Shown: in pieces, positions 26,543-34,432 of the stretch
Numbering within the stretch: the first letter of the stretch is position 1
Layout of the letters: every line of letters starts with the position of its first letter
NCBI RefSeq assembly: GCF_036884845.1
Contig: NZ_CP145732.1
Location: 434,001-498,000 of the forward strand
Length of the DNA stretch: 64,000 nucleotides
Direction: 5' to 3'
DNA from: Pseudomonas sp. MAG733B
Lineage (GTDB): Bacteria; Pseudomonadota; Gammaproteobacteria; Pseudomonadales; Pseudomonadaceae
Notes under the pieces: model-generated
What the model saw: the letters and a program-made list of their open reading frames with translations, nothing else
The model's database searches: none
What the model was told of the DNA's origin: nothing
Position numbers and translations under genes: made by a program

Positions 26543-27451
26543 ATGGACCTGCTCATGAATGCGCTGACGCTGCCGGATATCGCCGCGCAGGCCTCACGCC
26601 AAGCCCTGCCACTTGAGTGGGTGGGCATGTGTGGCATTGCTCTTCCTGTTTTGCTCGATGGCCAAAGACTGCCCGCAACAGCCGATGCCGGCGTAAGTCT
26701 CGATAACGGCGAGGCGCGCGGCATTCATATGTCGCGGCTCTACCTGGCGCTGGAAATGCTGGAGCAGGAAACCCTTTCGCCCGCTCTGCTTCGACGGGTA
26801 TTGCAGAGCTTCCTGAACAGTCATGCAGGACTTTCAAACAACGCTTATCTGAACATTCACACCGATTTACTGCTGAAAAGACCGGCGTTGATCAGTCCGT
26901 TGGCTGGCTGGAAGAGCTATCCCGTCAGCATCGAAGCACATCTGAAAAACGCGATGTTCCACGTGGAACTAAAAATTGACGTCCCTTATTCCTCAACGTG
27001 CCCTTGCTCAGCAGCGCTTTCCCGACAACTGATTCAGCAGCAATTCGTCGATGATTTTTCCAATCGCGCTTTGCATCACGCTGAGGTATTGGCCTGGCTC
27101 GGTTCCCCCAAGGGCATCGTCGCCACACCGCACAGTCAACGCAGCTCCGCGCAATTACGTCTGCACCTGGATGACTATCTGGATGAGTTACCGCTGATCG
27201 CGCTGATCAACGATGCCGAAGCAGCCCTCGGCACCGCCGTACAAACCGCCGTGAAGCGCGCCGATGAACAAGCCTTCGCCCTCGCCAACGGACAGAACCT
27301 GATGTTCTGCGAGGACGCTGCCAGACGCTTGAACCTGGCCCTGAAACGCTCACCCGGTATCGACGGATTTCACATACGAGTGATCCACGCTGAAAGCCTT
27401 CACGCCCACGACGCAGTCGCCGAGAGTCGATGGAACCGGGAGGTCGCATGA
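26543..27451 (+). CDS. folE2: Zinc-independent GTP cyclohydrolase IB
   Basis: The protein is 302 residues from ATG 26543, or 298 from ATG 26555 (MNALTLPDIAAQ), which may be the true start. It converts GTP to dihydroneopterin triphosphate, the first step of folate synthesis, without needing zinc and so replacing FolE when zinc is scarce. The COG1469 signature is visible: SLDNGEARGIHMSRLY, VELKIDVPYSSTCPCSAALSR with the catalytic cysteine region, HSQRSSAQL and the C-terminal FCEDAARRL. A Zur box lies directly upstream, and the ABC importer genes follow with a 4-base overlap. Confidence 0.94.
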   Translation: MDLLMNALTLPDIAAQASRQALPLEWVGMCGIALPVLLDGQRLPATADAGVSLDNGEARGIHMSRLYLALEMLEQETLSPALLRRVLQSFLNSHAGLSNNAYLNIHTDLLLKRPALISPLAGWKSYPVSIEAHLKNAMFHVELKIDVPYSSTCPCSAALSRQLIQQQFVDDFSNRALHHAEVLAWLGSPKGIVATPHSQRSSAQLRLHLDDYLDELPLIALINDAEAALGTAVQTAVKRADEQAFALANGQNLMFCEDAARRLNLALKRSPGIDGFHIRVIHAESLHAHDAVAESRWNREVA

Positions 27452-28116
27452 TCCGTTGTCAGAGTTTGCGTTGGGGCGCTCCCGGTCAGTCACTGACACC
27501 GCCCCTCGATATTGAGTTACCGAAGGGAAGCCTGACCGCCGTAATCGGCGCCAACGGCAGCGGGAAAAGCAGTCTGTTAAAAGTCATCGCCGGCCTGCAA
27601 AAGCCACTCGCGGGAAAAATCCTGGTGGACGCGCCACGCAAGGGCGGACTGTCGTTCCTGCCACAGCAGCAACATCTGGACCGCCAATTCCCTATCAGCC
27701 TCCAAGAGTTGGTCGCCGCCGGATTCTGGGGCAGCAAGCAATCGCCGGAACAACGTCGCCAACGCCTCGAATCGGTCCTCGACGATTGGTGTCTGAGTGG
27801 CCTGGAACAACGCCCGTTGATGGCCCTCTCCGGCGGCGAATTGCAACGCGCCCTGCTCGCTCGCTTGAGTCTCGCTGAAGCACCTCTGCTGCTACTCGAC
27901 GAACCGCATGCCGCGCTGGATGAGCTCGGTCAGGTGCTGCTGTGGAAACACCTCCACGCTTGGCATGCAGAAGGCAGAACCCTGGTTGTCGTGTGCCACG
28001 ATCTAGCCGCCGTTCGCCAGCACATTCCACACACACTGCTGATCAAAAGCAGTGGCTGCATCTTTGGGGCGAGCAGCGATCTGATCCACCAGCAGCCGCA
28101 AGCGCAGGTAGCCTGA
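27448..28116 (+). CDS. Zinc-type ABC transporter, ATPase subunit
   Basis: It starts at ATG 27448 inside the ATGA overlap with folE2, with GGGAGG upstream, and encodes 222 residues. All ABC motifs are present: Walker A IGANGSGKSSLL, Q-loop FLPQQQH, signature LSGGELQRALLARLSLAEAP, Walker B LLLLDEPHAALD and the switch histidine in VVVCHD. It resembles ZnuC/AztA of the manganese/zinc importers. It powers the permease encoded next. Confidence 0.9.
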   Translation: MIRCQSLRWGAPGQSLTPPLDIELPKGSLTAVIGANGSGKSSLLKVIAGLQKPLAGKILVDAPRKGGLSFLPQQQHLDRQFPISLQELVAAGFWGSKQSPEQRRQRLESVLDDWCLSGLEQRPLMALSGGELQRALLARLSLAEAPLLLLDEPHAALDELGQVLLWKHLHAWHAEGRTLVVVCHDLAAVRQHIPHTLLIKSSGCIFGASSDLIHQQPQAQVA

Positions 28117-28982
28117 TGCTCGCCGCCGCTCAACTCTGGCAACCGTTCCACGAGTTCGTGTTCATGCGTCGGGCGCTGCTCGGCGGCTTGGTACTGGCCT
28201 GCAGTACAGCACCGCTGGGTGTGTTTCTGATCCTGCGACGGATGAGCCTGATCGGCGATGCGGTGGCACACGGCATTTTGCCTGGCGCGGCATTGGGGTT
28301 CTGGTTTGCCGGTTTGAGCCTACCCGCACTCACCCTCGGCGGCCTCGGTGCCGGCCTGAGCATGGCCGGACTCGCTGCCTGGATCACCCGTCGCACCGGC
28401 CTGCGAGAGGACGCCAGCCTCGCGGCGATCTACCCGATTTCCCTGGCCAGCGGTGTGCTGATTCTCGGCATCGCCGGCAAACGTCTGGACTTGTTGCACC
28501 TGCTGTTCGGCTCGGCATTGGCAGTCGATGGCCCGACCCTCACGGGCATGCTTTGGGTCTGCGGAGTGAGCCTGATCGCCGTGCTGCTGATTTACCGCCC
28601 CCTGTTGCTCGACACCCTCGACCCACTCTTTCTGCGAACCGTGAGCCGCCTCGGCCCCCTGGCCCATGGCGTCTTCCTGACGCTGGTGGTGCTGAATCTG
28701 GTGATCGGTTTCCAGGCCATCGGTGCCTTGATGGTGGTCGGCCTGATGATGCTGCCCGCGGCCGCGTCGCGCTTCTGGAGTCGCCGCTTGCCAGTATTGA
28801 TAGCCATTGCCGCGCTGCTCGGCAGCCTCTCGGTGTGGCTCGGTTTGTTGCTGTCGTTCCATTACTCGCTACCCAGCGGCCCGGCCATCGTGCTGGTCGC
28901 TGGCGGTTGGTATCTGCTGTCCGTGGTGTTCGGGCCGGTGCACGGTTTGCTGCGTCGGCCACCTTTGCTCACATCCCAATGA
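28116..28982 (+). CDS. Zinc-type ABC transporter, permease subunit
   Basis: The stop of the ATPase gene and the start overlap (TGATG, ATG 28116), giving 288 residues; in-frame codons upstream belong to the ATPase region. It has eight or nine membrane helices of the ABC-3 family (ZnuB/AztB/MntB), with recognisable RALLGGLVLACSTAPLGVFLILRRMSLIGDAVAHGILPG and GALMVVGLMMLPAAASRFW. It forms the inner-membrane channel of the importer. Confidence 0.9.
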   Translation: MLAAAQLWQPFHEFVFMRRALLGGLVLACSTAPLGVFLILRRMSLIGDAVAHGILPGAALGFWFAGLSLPALTLGGLGAGLSMAGLAAWITRRTGLREDASLAAIYPISLASGVLILGIAGKRLDLLHLLFGSALAVDGPTLTGMLWVCGVSLIAVLLIYRPLLLDTLDPLFLRTVSRLGPLAHGVFLTLVVLNLVIGFQAIGALMVVGLMMLPAAASRFWSRRLPVLIAIAALLGSLSVWLGLLLSFHYSLPSGPAIVLVAGGWYLLSVVFGPVHGLLRRPPLLTSQ

Positions 28983-28993
28983 GGTGTTTCCCG

Positions 28994-29869
28994 ATGCGCG
29001 CTTTACTCGTGCTGTTCAGTTTGATGCTGTCGATGTCGTTGTCTGCCGCTGAAAAACTTCAGGTGGTCACCAGTTTCAGCATCCTCGCCGACATGACGCA
29101 TCAGGTCGGTGGTGATCACATTCAGATCACCAACATGGTCGGCCCCGACGCCGATGCCCACACATACGAGCCGACACCAGACGACGCGCAAGCCCTGTTG
29201 AAGGCAAAACTGATCATCAAGAACGGCCTGGGATTCGAACCATGGCTGGATCGCCTGGTGACCAGTACCGAAACGAAAGCGCCAGTGATCAGCGCAAGCC
29301 ACGGCGTCATTCCGCGCGATCTGGAGGAAGACGGCGAAACCGTTCCCGATCCGCACGCCTGGCACAATCTGGCGAACTCCGAGTTGTACGTCAGCAACAT
29401 CACCAAGGCATTGATCGCTGCCGATCCGGCCAACAAGGACGACTACCAGCGCAACAGTCAGGCTTACCTGAAACAGATCCATGCCCTGCTCGCGGAGGCC
29501 AAGGCCAAACTCGGTTCGTTGCCACCGGGCAACCGCAAGATCGTAACCTCCCATGATGCCTTCGGTTACCTCGGTCAGGCCTATGGCATCGACTTCATGG
29601 CTCCGCAGGGGCTGTCCACCGAACGCGAACCTTCGGCTAGCGAAGTCGCTGCGTTGATCACTCAGATCCGTCAGGCCAAGGTCAAAGCGGTGTTCATGGA
29701 AAACATCAAGGACGCGCGTCTACTCAAGCAGATCGCCGACGAAAGCAGCGCCCGGATTGGCGGCACCCTGTACTCGGATGCGCTCGCGGCGAGTGGTCCG
29801 GCGAGTACCTTTACCGGGTTGTTCGAATACAACCTCAATACCCTGTACAACGCGTTGAGCAAGCCATGA
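28994..29869 (+). CDS. Zinc-type ABC transporter, periplasmic binding protein
   Basis: ATG 28994 with GAGG upstream gives 291 residues; ATG 28979, overlapping the permease stop, would add five. A signal peptide (MRALLVLFSLMLSMSLSAAE) precedes a cluster A-I (cluster 9) binding protein. Likely metal ligands are the histidines in DAHTYEP, PDPHAWHN and TSHDAFG and the aspartate in GTLYSDAL, the His-His-His-Asp set known from AztC/ZnuA rather than the His-His-Glu-Asp set of manganese proteins. The long His-rich loop of ZnuA is missing. With folE2 and the Zur box, zinc import is the likely role. Confidence 0.9.
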   Translation: MRALLVLFSLMLSMSLSAAEKLQVVTSFSILADMTHQVGGDHIQITNMVGPDADAHTYEPTPDDAQALLKAKLIIKNGLGFEPWLDRLVTSTETKAPVISASHGVIPRDLEEDGETVPDPHAWHNLANSELYVSNITKALIAADPANKDDYQRNSQAYLKQIHALLAEAKAKLGSLPPGNRKIVTSHDAFGYLGQAYGIDFMAPQGLSTEREPSASEVAALITQIRQAKVKAVFMENIKDARLLKQIADESSARIGGTLYSDALAASGPASTFTGLFEYNLNTLYNALSKP

Positions 29870-30018
29870 TCCGTAAATTGTCGATCTGGTGCGCGGCTAC
29901 AAAGCCTGCAGAACGAGTTTTAAACGGGCACGACAAATGTCTACATGACAGCGGCCCGGGTTTGGTTCTAAGGTTTATCCGCTAGTGCGTGTGATCGAAG
30001 CATTCGAGAACAACAATC

Positions 30019-30927
30019 ATGATCCAGATCACCCTGCCCGATGGTTCATTGCGAGAGTACGATCAACCGCTGTCCGTACATGAAGTTGCCGCGAGTATTG
30101 GCCCCGGGCTGGCCAACGCTGCGGTAGCGGGTCGGGTGGACGGCGTGTTGGTGGACTGTGAATTCATGATCCGGGCCAGTGCTCGGGTCAGCATCGTGAC
30201 GCCACAAGAGCCCGACGGATTGGAGATCCTGCGACGCTCCTGTTCGCTGATGCTGGCGATGGCGGTCAAGCAACTGCACGCCCATGCGCAATTGCGCACG
30301 GGCTCGGTACTGGGTGACGGGTTCTATTGCGAGTTTGATGTCGAGCGCCCGTTATCGTCGACTGATCTGCCGCTGATCGAAGCACGCATGCAATCACTGG
30401 CGGCGACCAATCATTCGATCCGTCGACGCCAGACGCCCTCTGCGTCGACGCATTCCGAGAACCTGTCGTTGTATCGCCTCGGCGACACCGAGTATTTGAC
30501 GACAGGACCGCATGTGCCCACCACCAAGGTGTTGCAGGCATTTGCCCTTGATCACATCAACGGCACCTTGCAACAACGCATCTATGGCACTTGCTGGTCC
30601 AGCCACCAGGAACTGCAGCAGTGGCGCCTGCCGCCCCACGTGATGGTCGTCAGCATGGATGACCGGCAGACAACTTACGCCCATGAGGTCACCGAGCGTC
30701 TGCGCCGCAGCGGTGTGCGCGCCCTCGCAGATCTGCGCAACGAAAAGGTCCGCTACAAGATTCGACATCACAGTCAGACGGTGCCGTACCTGGTGGTGGT
30801 CGGCGAGAAGGAAAAGGCTGGCGAATTTGTCAGTGTGCGCAGTCGCAGCGGGGAGGATTTCGGCAGGATGAAGGTTGATGCGGTGTGTGAGTGGTTGAGC
30901 TCAATAGGCGCGCTCCCACGGGGATAA
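30019..30927 (+). CDS. Threonyl-tRNA synthetase paralogue lacking the catalytic core
   Basis: A 302-residue intact frame made of ThrRS pieces. Residues 1-60 are a TGS domain (MIQITLPDGSLREYDQPLSV). Residues about 70-202 match the editing domain (TGSVLGDGFYCEFDVERPL, TTGPHVP, LQQRIYGTCWSS). Residues about 204-297 match the anticodon-binding domain (PPHVMVVSMDDRQTTYAHEV, ADLRNEKVRYKIRHHS). The roughly 290-residue class II catalytic domain between the last two, with motifs 1-3 and the zinc ligands, is absent. Three of four editing-site residues are replaced (Leu77, Met81 and Thr161 for His, His and Cys; His165 kept). It cannot charge tRNA. The location behind the zinc importer suggests a zinc-related regulatory or tRNA-binding role, which is inference. 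Confidence 0.87.
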   Translation: MIQITLPDGSLREYDQPLSVHEVAASIGPGLANAAVAGRVDGVLVDCEFMIRASARVSIVTPQEPDGLEILRRSCSLMLAMAVKQLHAHAQLRTGSVLGDGFYCEFDVERPLSSTDLPLIEARMQSLAATNHSIRRRQTPSASTHSENLSLYRLGDTEYLTTGPHVPTTKVLQAFALDHINGTLQQRIYGTCWSSHQELQQWRLPPHVMVVSMDDRQTTYAHEVTERLRRSGVRALADLRNEKVRYKIRHHSQTVPYLVVVGEKEKAGEFVSVRSRSGEDFGRMKVDAVCEWLSSIGALPRG

Positions 30928-30945
30928 TCTGACCCGTGGGAGCGC
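30910..30945 (+). terminator. Perfect 13-base inverted repeat over the ThrRS-like stop codon
   Basis: GCGCTCCCACGGG (30910-30922) and CCCGTGGGAGCGC (30933-30945) pair perfectly around a loop that holds the TAA stop. The right arm continues into a REP-like half (GCAGCTTGCTTGCGATG). It can serve as a transcript-end hairpin for the gene, although no T-tract follows. Confidence 0.6.
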
Positions 30946-30962
30946 AGCTTGCTTGCGATGCT

Positions 30963-31484
30963 TTAAGCGCGTGGCTTGACTGTGCCGCAATCCTGCCCCA
31001 ACCACACGGCACGACTCTCGAGGCTACCCTTCTGGTTGATGCCGGTGGCATTGAACGTGCCGTTGACCTTGGTGGTGAACTCTCGGTCACTGAGGAACGT
31101 GGCGACACCCGCACCTTGCGCTTTCGGACAGCTGAAGCGGAATTTCCACTGGTTGCCGGTGCGATCGGTGATTTCCTGCTTGCAGCCCGATTGCGGGTCG
31201 GTCAGCGGGATGTTGTCGCTCTTGACCTGCTCCGGCGTCAGGCACGCGCGAATCCCTTTGCCGCCCATGGTGATGCCCTGTTTCTCCAGTTGCGCGCGCT
31301 GTTCAGGGGTCATCTGGCTTTGTATTTGACCGAGGATCAGTTGCAGATCCGGCAGGTTCTGGTCATCGACCTTCATGTTGCTGGTGGTCAATTCCCACAA
31401 ACCCGGCTGCAGCATCTGCGCCTGAGCGGCCACAGGAAGTGCCAAACCCAGCGTAATGGCCAAACCCAGCAGACGAACGTTCAT
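30963..31484 (-). CDS. DUF3617 family periplasmic protein
   Basis: A 173-residue protein with a signal peptide (MNVRLLGLAITLGLALPVAAQAQ). The family hallmark is the opening of the mature part, LQPGLWELTTSNMKV, then ACLTPEQVKSDNIPL and later cysteines (GCKQE, FSCPK, QDCG) that may form disulfides. DUF3617 proteins are widespread in proteobacteria without an assigned function. The gene is convergent with the ThrRS-like gene and divergent from clsA. Confidence 0.9.
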   Translation of the reverse strand: MNVRLLGLAITLGLALPVAAQAQMLQPGLWELTTSNMKVDDQNLPDLQLILGQIQSQMTPEQRAQLEKQGITMGGKGIRACLTPEQVKSDNIPLTDPQSGCKQEITDRTGNQWKFRFSCPKAQGAGVATFLSDREFTTKVNGTFNATGINQKGSLESRAVWLGQDCGTVKPRA

Positions 31485-31617
31485 CGTGTAACTCCTGATC
31501 AGTAGTGGCCGTTAGACGTCAGCCGCGGGCTTCGGTTCATGGGCCAATTAAATAGCGACATTCTGCCCGGAACATGGTCTGTTAAGCATTGAATCTTCAG
31601 GAGCAAGGCTGCCCCCC

Positions 31618-33057
31618 ATGGATTATTTCGGACCGCATATCTTCGGCTACACCATCGCACTGCTGCACTCCCTGGGCACGATCGCCGCGATCCATGCCGT
31701 GTTGACCGTTCGGACCGCCCAAGGCTCGATCGCATGGGCCTTGTCCCTGGTGTTCATGCCTTACCTGACACTCATCCCCTATCTGGTGTTCGGCCGCAGT
31801 ACCTTCGACGGCTACATCAAGGCGCGCCGCCAAGCCAACGAAGAAATGCGCAAGGCCATCTCCGAGCTCAACTGGCGGCCGTGGGTCGAAGAAGCGCTCA
31901 CGGCTCGTGCATCCAACGCTTATGCGTCCCTGAGGGCGATGCCGAAGCTCGGACGCATGCCCTGCCTGGCAAACAACGAAGTGCGACTGCTGATCAATGG
32001 CCGGGCGACTTTCGATGCGATTTTTGATGCCATCCGCCAAGCCAAAGAAGCGGTGCTGATCCAGTTCTTCATCATTCACGATGATCGCCTCGGCCAACGG
32101 CTGCATAAGCTGCTGCTGGAAAAAGCCGCTGAAGGCGTGGCGATCTATCTGCTTTACGACCGCATCGGCAGCCATTCCCTGCCCCACAGTTATGTGCAAG
32201 CGCTGCGCGATGGTGGCGTCGAGGTCAAAGCCTTCGCGACCCGCAGCGGCTGGCTCAACCGTTTCCAGGTCAACTTCCGCAATCACCGCAAGATCGTCGT
32301 GGTCGACGGCATTCTCGGCTTCGTTGGCGGACACAACGTCGGCGACGAATACATGGGCGAGAAGCCGCCCCTCGCACCTTGGCGCGATACCCATGTGCAA
32401 GTACGCGGTCCGGTGGTCGCCTGTATGCAGGAGTCCTTCGCCGAAGATTGGTTCTGGGCGGCCCGCTCGGTGCCACCGTTGATCCTGCCGGAGGTCTATC
32501 CGGACGACGGCGTATTGTGCCAATTGCTCGCCAGTGGACCGGCCGATTCCTACGAGACCTGTTCACTGTTCTTCGTCGAAGCCATCCACGCAGCAACTGA
32601 ACGGGTATGGATCACCAGCCCGTATTTCATCCCCGACGAAGCGGTATTTGCGGCATTGCGCCTAGCGGTACTGCGCGGTGTCGATGTGCGGATTTTGTTG
32701 CCGTCACGGCCCGATCACCGGATCGTTTACGCAGCCTCCAGCCTGTATGCCTTTGAAGCGGTGCGCGCGGGCGTGCGCGTATTCCGCTACGAACCCGGCT
32801 TCCTGCATCAGAAAGTGGTGTTGATCGACAACGAAATCAGCGCTATTGGCAGCGCCAACATGGACAACCGTTCGTTCCGGCTCAATTTCGAAGTGATGTT
32901 GCTGACCGTCGACAGCGTGTTTGCCGCCAAGGTGGAACAGATGCTCAACGATGACTTCGCCCAGGCTCACGAAATTGCCAAGGACGAAGGCCGGGAGACC
33001 CACCGCCTGCAAAAGGTCGGCATGCGAGTCGCCCGGCTCATTTCGCCGATTCTTTAA
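31618..33057 (+). CDS. clsA: Cardiolipin synthase A
   Basis: A 479-residue membrane phospholipase D-family enzyme that condenses two phosphatidylglycerols to cardiolipin. Two N-terminal membrane helices ([42 protein letters not shown]) are followed by two HxKxxxxD motifs: [10 protein letters not shown] near residue 222 and HQKVVLIDN near 398, each with the downstream GGHN/GSAN block. Length and order match E. coli ClsA. Its stop overlaps the end of the convergent cfa-like gene by four bases. Confidence 0.95.
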   Translation: MDYFGPHIFGYTIALLHSLGTIAAIHAVLTVRTAQGSIAWALSLVFMPYLTLIPYLVFGRSTFDGYIKARRQANEEMRKAISELNWRPWVEEALTARASNAYASLRAMPKLGRMPCLANNEVRLLINGRATFDAIFDAIRQAKEAVLIQFFIIHDDRLGQRLHKLLLEKAAEGVAIYLLYDRIGSHSLPHSYVQALRDGGVEVKAFATRSGWLNRFQVNFRNHRKIVVVDGILGFVGGHNVGDEYMGEKPPLAPWRDTHVQVRGPVVACMQESFAEDWFWAARSVPPLILPEVYPDDGVLCQLLASGPADSYETCSLFFVEAIHAATERVWITSPYFIPDEAVFAALRLAVLRGVDVRILLPSRPDHRIVYAASSLYAFEAVRAGVRVFRYEPGFLHQKVVLIDNEISAIGSANMDNRSFRLNFEVMLLTVDSVFAAKVEQMLNDDFAQAHEIAKDEGRETHRLQKVGMRVARLISPIL

Positions 33058-34241
33058 GGCGTGTAGATATCGTCGCGAGTCCATGGCAGTTCGTGGCTGC
33101 CATCGGGATGAGCCTTCACCGCAAGGATTTGGTGCAAGTTGATCCAGCCCTTGGCAAACGCATAGGCGCAACCCGCCAGGTACAGGCGCCAGATGCGCAA
33201 CGCTTGTTCCGGCACCAGTTTCCCGGCGGCCTCAAGGTTGTCTTCAAGGCGCTCGCTCCAGTGGTCCAGCGTGCGTGCATAGTGCAGGCGCAGGCTCTCG
33301 ACATCGACGATCTCAAGCCCCGCTTCGCTGATCTCTGCAGAGATCATCGACAGGTGCGGCAGCTCGCCGTTGGGGAACACATACTTCTCGATGAAGTCAC
33401 CGGCACCGCGTCCCACCGGACGGCCATCGGTGTGTTTGGCGGTGATCCCGTGGTTCATCACCAGGCCGCCCTCTTTCACCGCGCCGAACAGGGTTTTGCA
33501 GTACTCGGCCAGGTTCGCATGACCGACGTGTTCGAACATACCGACGCTCACCACTTTGTCGAAGCGCCCGTCCTGCGGCAGATCGCGGTAGTCGAGCAGT
33601 TGCAGCTCGACCATGTCCTCCAGCCCTTCCGCTTTTACGCGCTCGCGGGCCAGGGCCAATTGTTCCTTGCTGAGGGTAATGCCGAACACCTTTGCGCCGA
33701 ACTCACGGGCCGCATACCGCGCAAGCCCGCCCCAACCACAACCGACATCCAGCAAATACTCGCCAGGTTGCAGGCGCAACTTGCGGCACAAATGGCGGAA
33801 TTTTGCCTGCTGAGCCTGTTCAAGGGTTTCACTGCCGGTCTCGAAGTAAGCGCAGGAATACGCCATGTCGCTATCGAGCCACAGCTGATAGAAAGCGTTG
33901 GAAAGGTCGTAGTGATAGGAAATCGCCTTGGCGTCAGTCTCCTTGTCGTGGAGGGTGCGCACAGGCTGGCTGTCATCAGCCTCATCCAGCAGCGCCTGAC
34001 TCCATTCATCGCAGACGCGGATCACGTCGCTGATGGAACCTTCAAGCTCCAGTTTGCCCTCGACGAATGCCGCTCCGAGCGCATCCAGGCTGGGATGGGT
34101 GAACTGGGTGACCATTTGTGGGTCCTTGACCACAATCGTGACGCTGGGCGTCGGCCCCAGATTGAATTCATGGCCGTCCCAGAGTCGCAAGCGAAGCGGC
34201 AATTGCAGATTCTGTAAGGCCGGTGGAAGTTGCGCGAGCAT
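33054..34241 (-). CDS. cfa: Cyclopropane-fatty-acyl-phospholipid synthase family methyltransferase
   Basis: ATG 34241 is preceded by AGGGGGA six bases upstream, giving 395 residues; the frame extends to 34286 without support. An N-terminal domain of about 120 residues is followed by an SAM-dependent methyltransferase with motif [22 protein letters not shown], plus [18 protein letters not shown] and MAYSCAYF, which are the CFA synthase hallmarks, and [15 protein letters not shown]. It transfers a methylene group to unsaturated acyl chains of membrane lipids. Pseudomonads carry more than one paralogue, so the symbol denotes the family. Confidence 0.9.
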   Translation of the reverse strand: MLAQLPPALQNLQLPLRLRLWDGHEFNLGPTPSVTIVVKDPQMVTQFTHPSLDALGAAFVEGKLELEGSISDVIRVCDEWSQALLDEADDSQPVRTLHDKETDAKAISYHYDLSNAFYQLWLDSDMAYSCAYFETGSETLEQAQQAKFRHLCRKLRLQPGEYLLDVGCGWGGLARYAAREFGAKVFGITLSKEQLALARERVKAEGLEDMVELQLLDYRDLPQDGRFDKVVSVGMFEHVGHANLAEYCKTLFGAVKEGGLVMNHGITAKHTDGRPVGRGAGDFIEKYVFPNGELPHLSMISAEISEAGLEIVDVESLRLHYARTLDHWSERLEDNLEAAGKLVPEQALRIWRLYLAGCAYAFAKGWINLHQILAVKAHPDGSHELPWTRDDIYTP

Positions 34242-34289
34242 GGATAATCCCCCTTGTTTCAGACGTCTGATGAGAGGGTAGACCATCCT

Positions 34290-34320
34290 TGAAAAATAGC
34301 AGGCTATCGATTTGATAGCC
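34290..34320 (-). terminator. Second hairpin downstream of the ATPase operon
   Basis: On the minus strand GGCTATC pairs with GATAGCC (34302-34320) and is followed by TGCTATTTTT. It lies beyond the stronger hairpin at 34364 and just before the start of the cfa-like gene on the same strand, so it may be a back-up terminator. Confidence 0.6.
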
Positions 34321-34363
34321 GTTTTCTATGATCCCCAAGGCTGCAAACACCCTCACGAACCCA

Positions 34364-34407
34364 CAAAAAACTGCTGTGTCCTCACCCTTAATGACTGCGA
34401 ACACAGC
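34364..34407 (-). terminator. Terminator of the SPFH/P-type ATPase operon
   Basis: On the minus strand GCTGTGT (34407-34401) pairs with ACACAGC (34379-34373) and is followed by AGTTTTTTG. It begins 26 bases past the ATPase stop. The loop is long, about 21 bases. Confidence 0.6.
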
Positions 34408-34432
34408 AAACAGTTCTAAAAACTCACTTCAC

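Noticed and set aside
30019..30927. That the short ThrRS-like gene is a frameshifted or broken full-length thrS
   Set aside because: The frame is continuous, the join falls at a domain boundary, and no remnant of catalytic motifs 1-3 was found in other frames around it.
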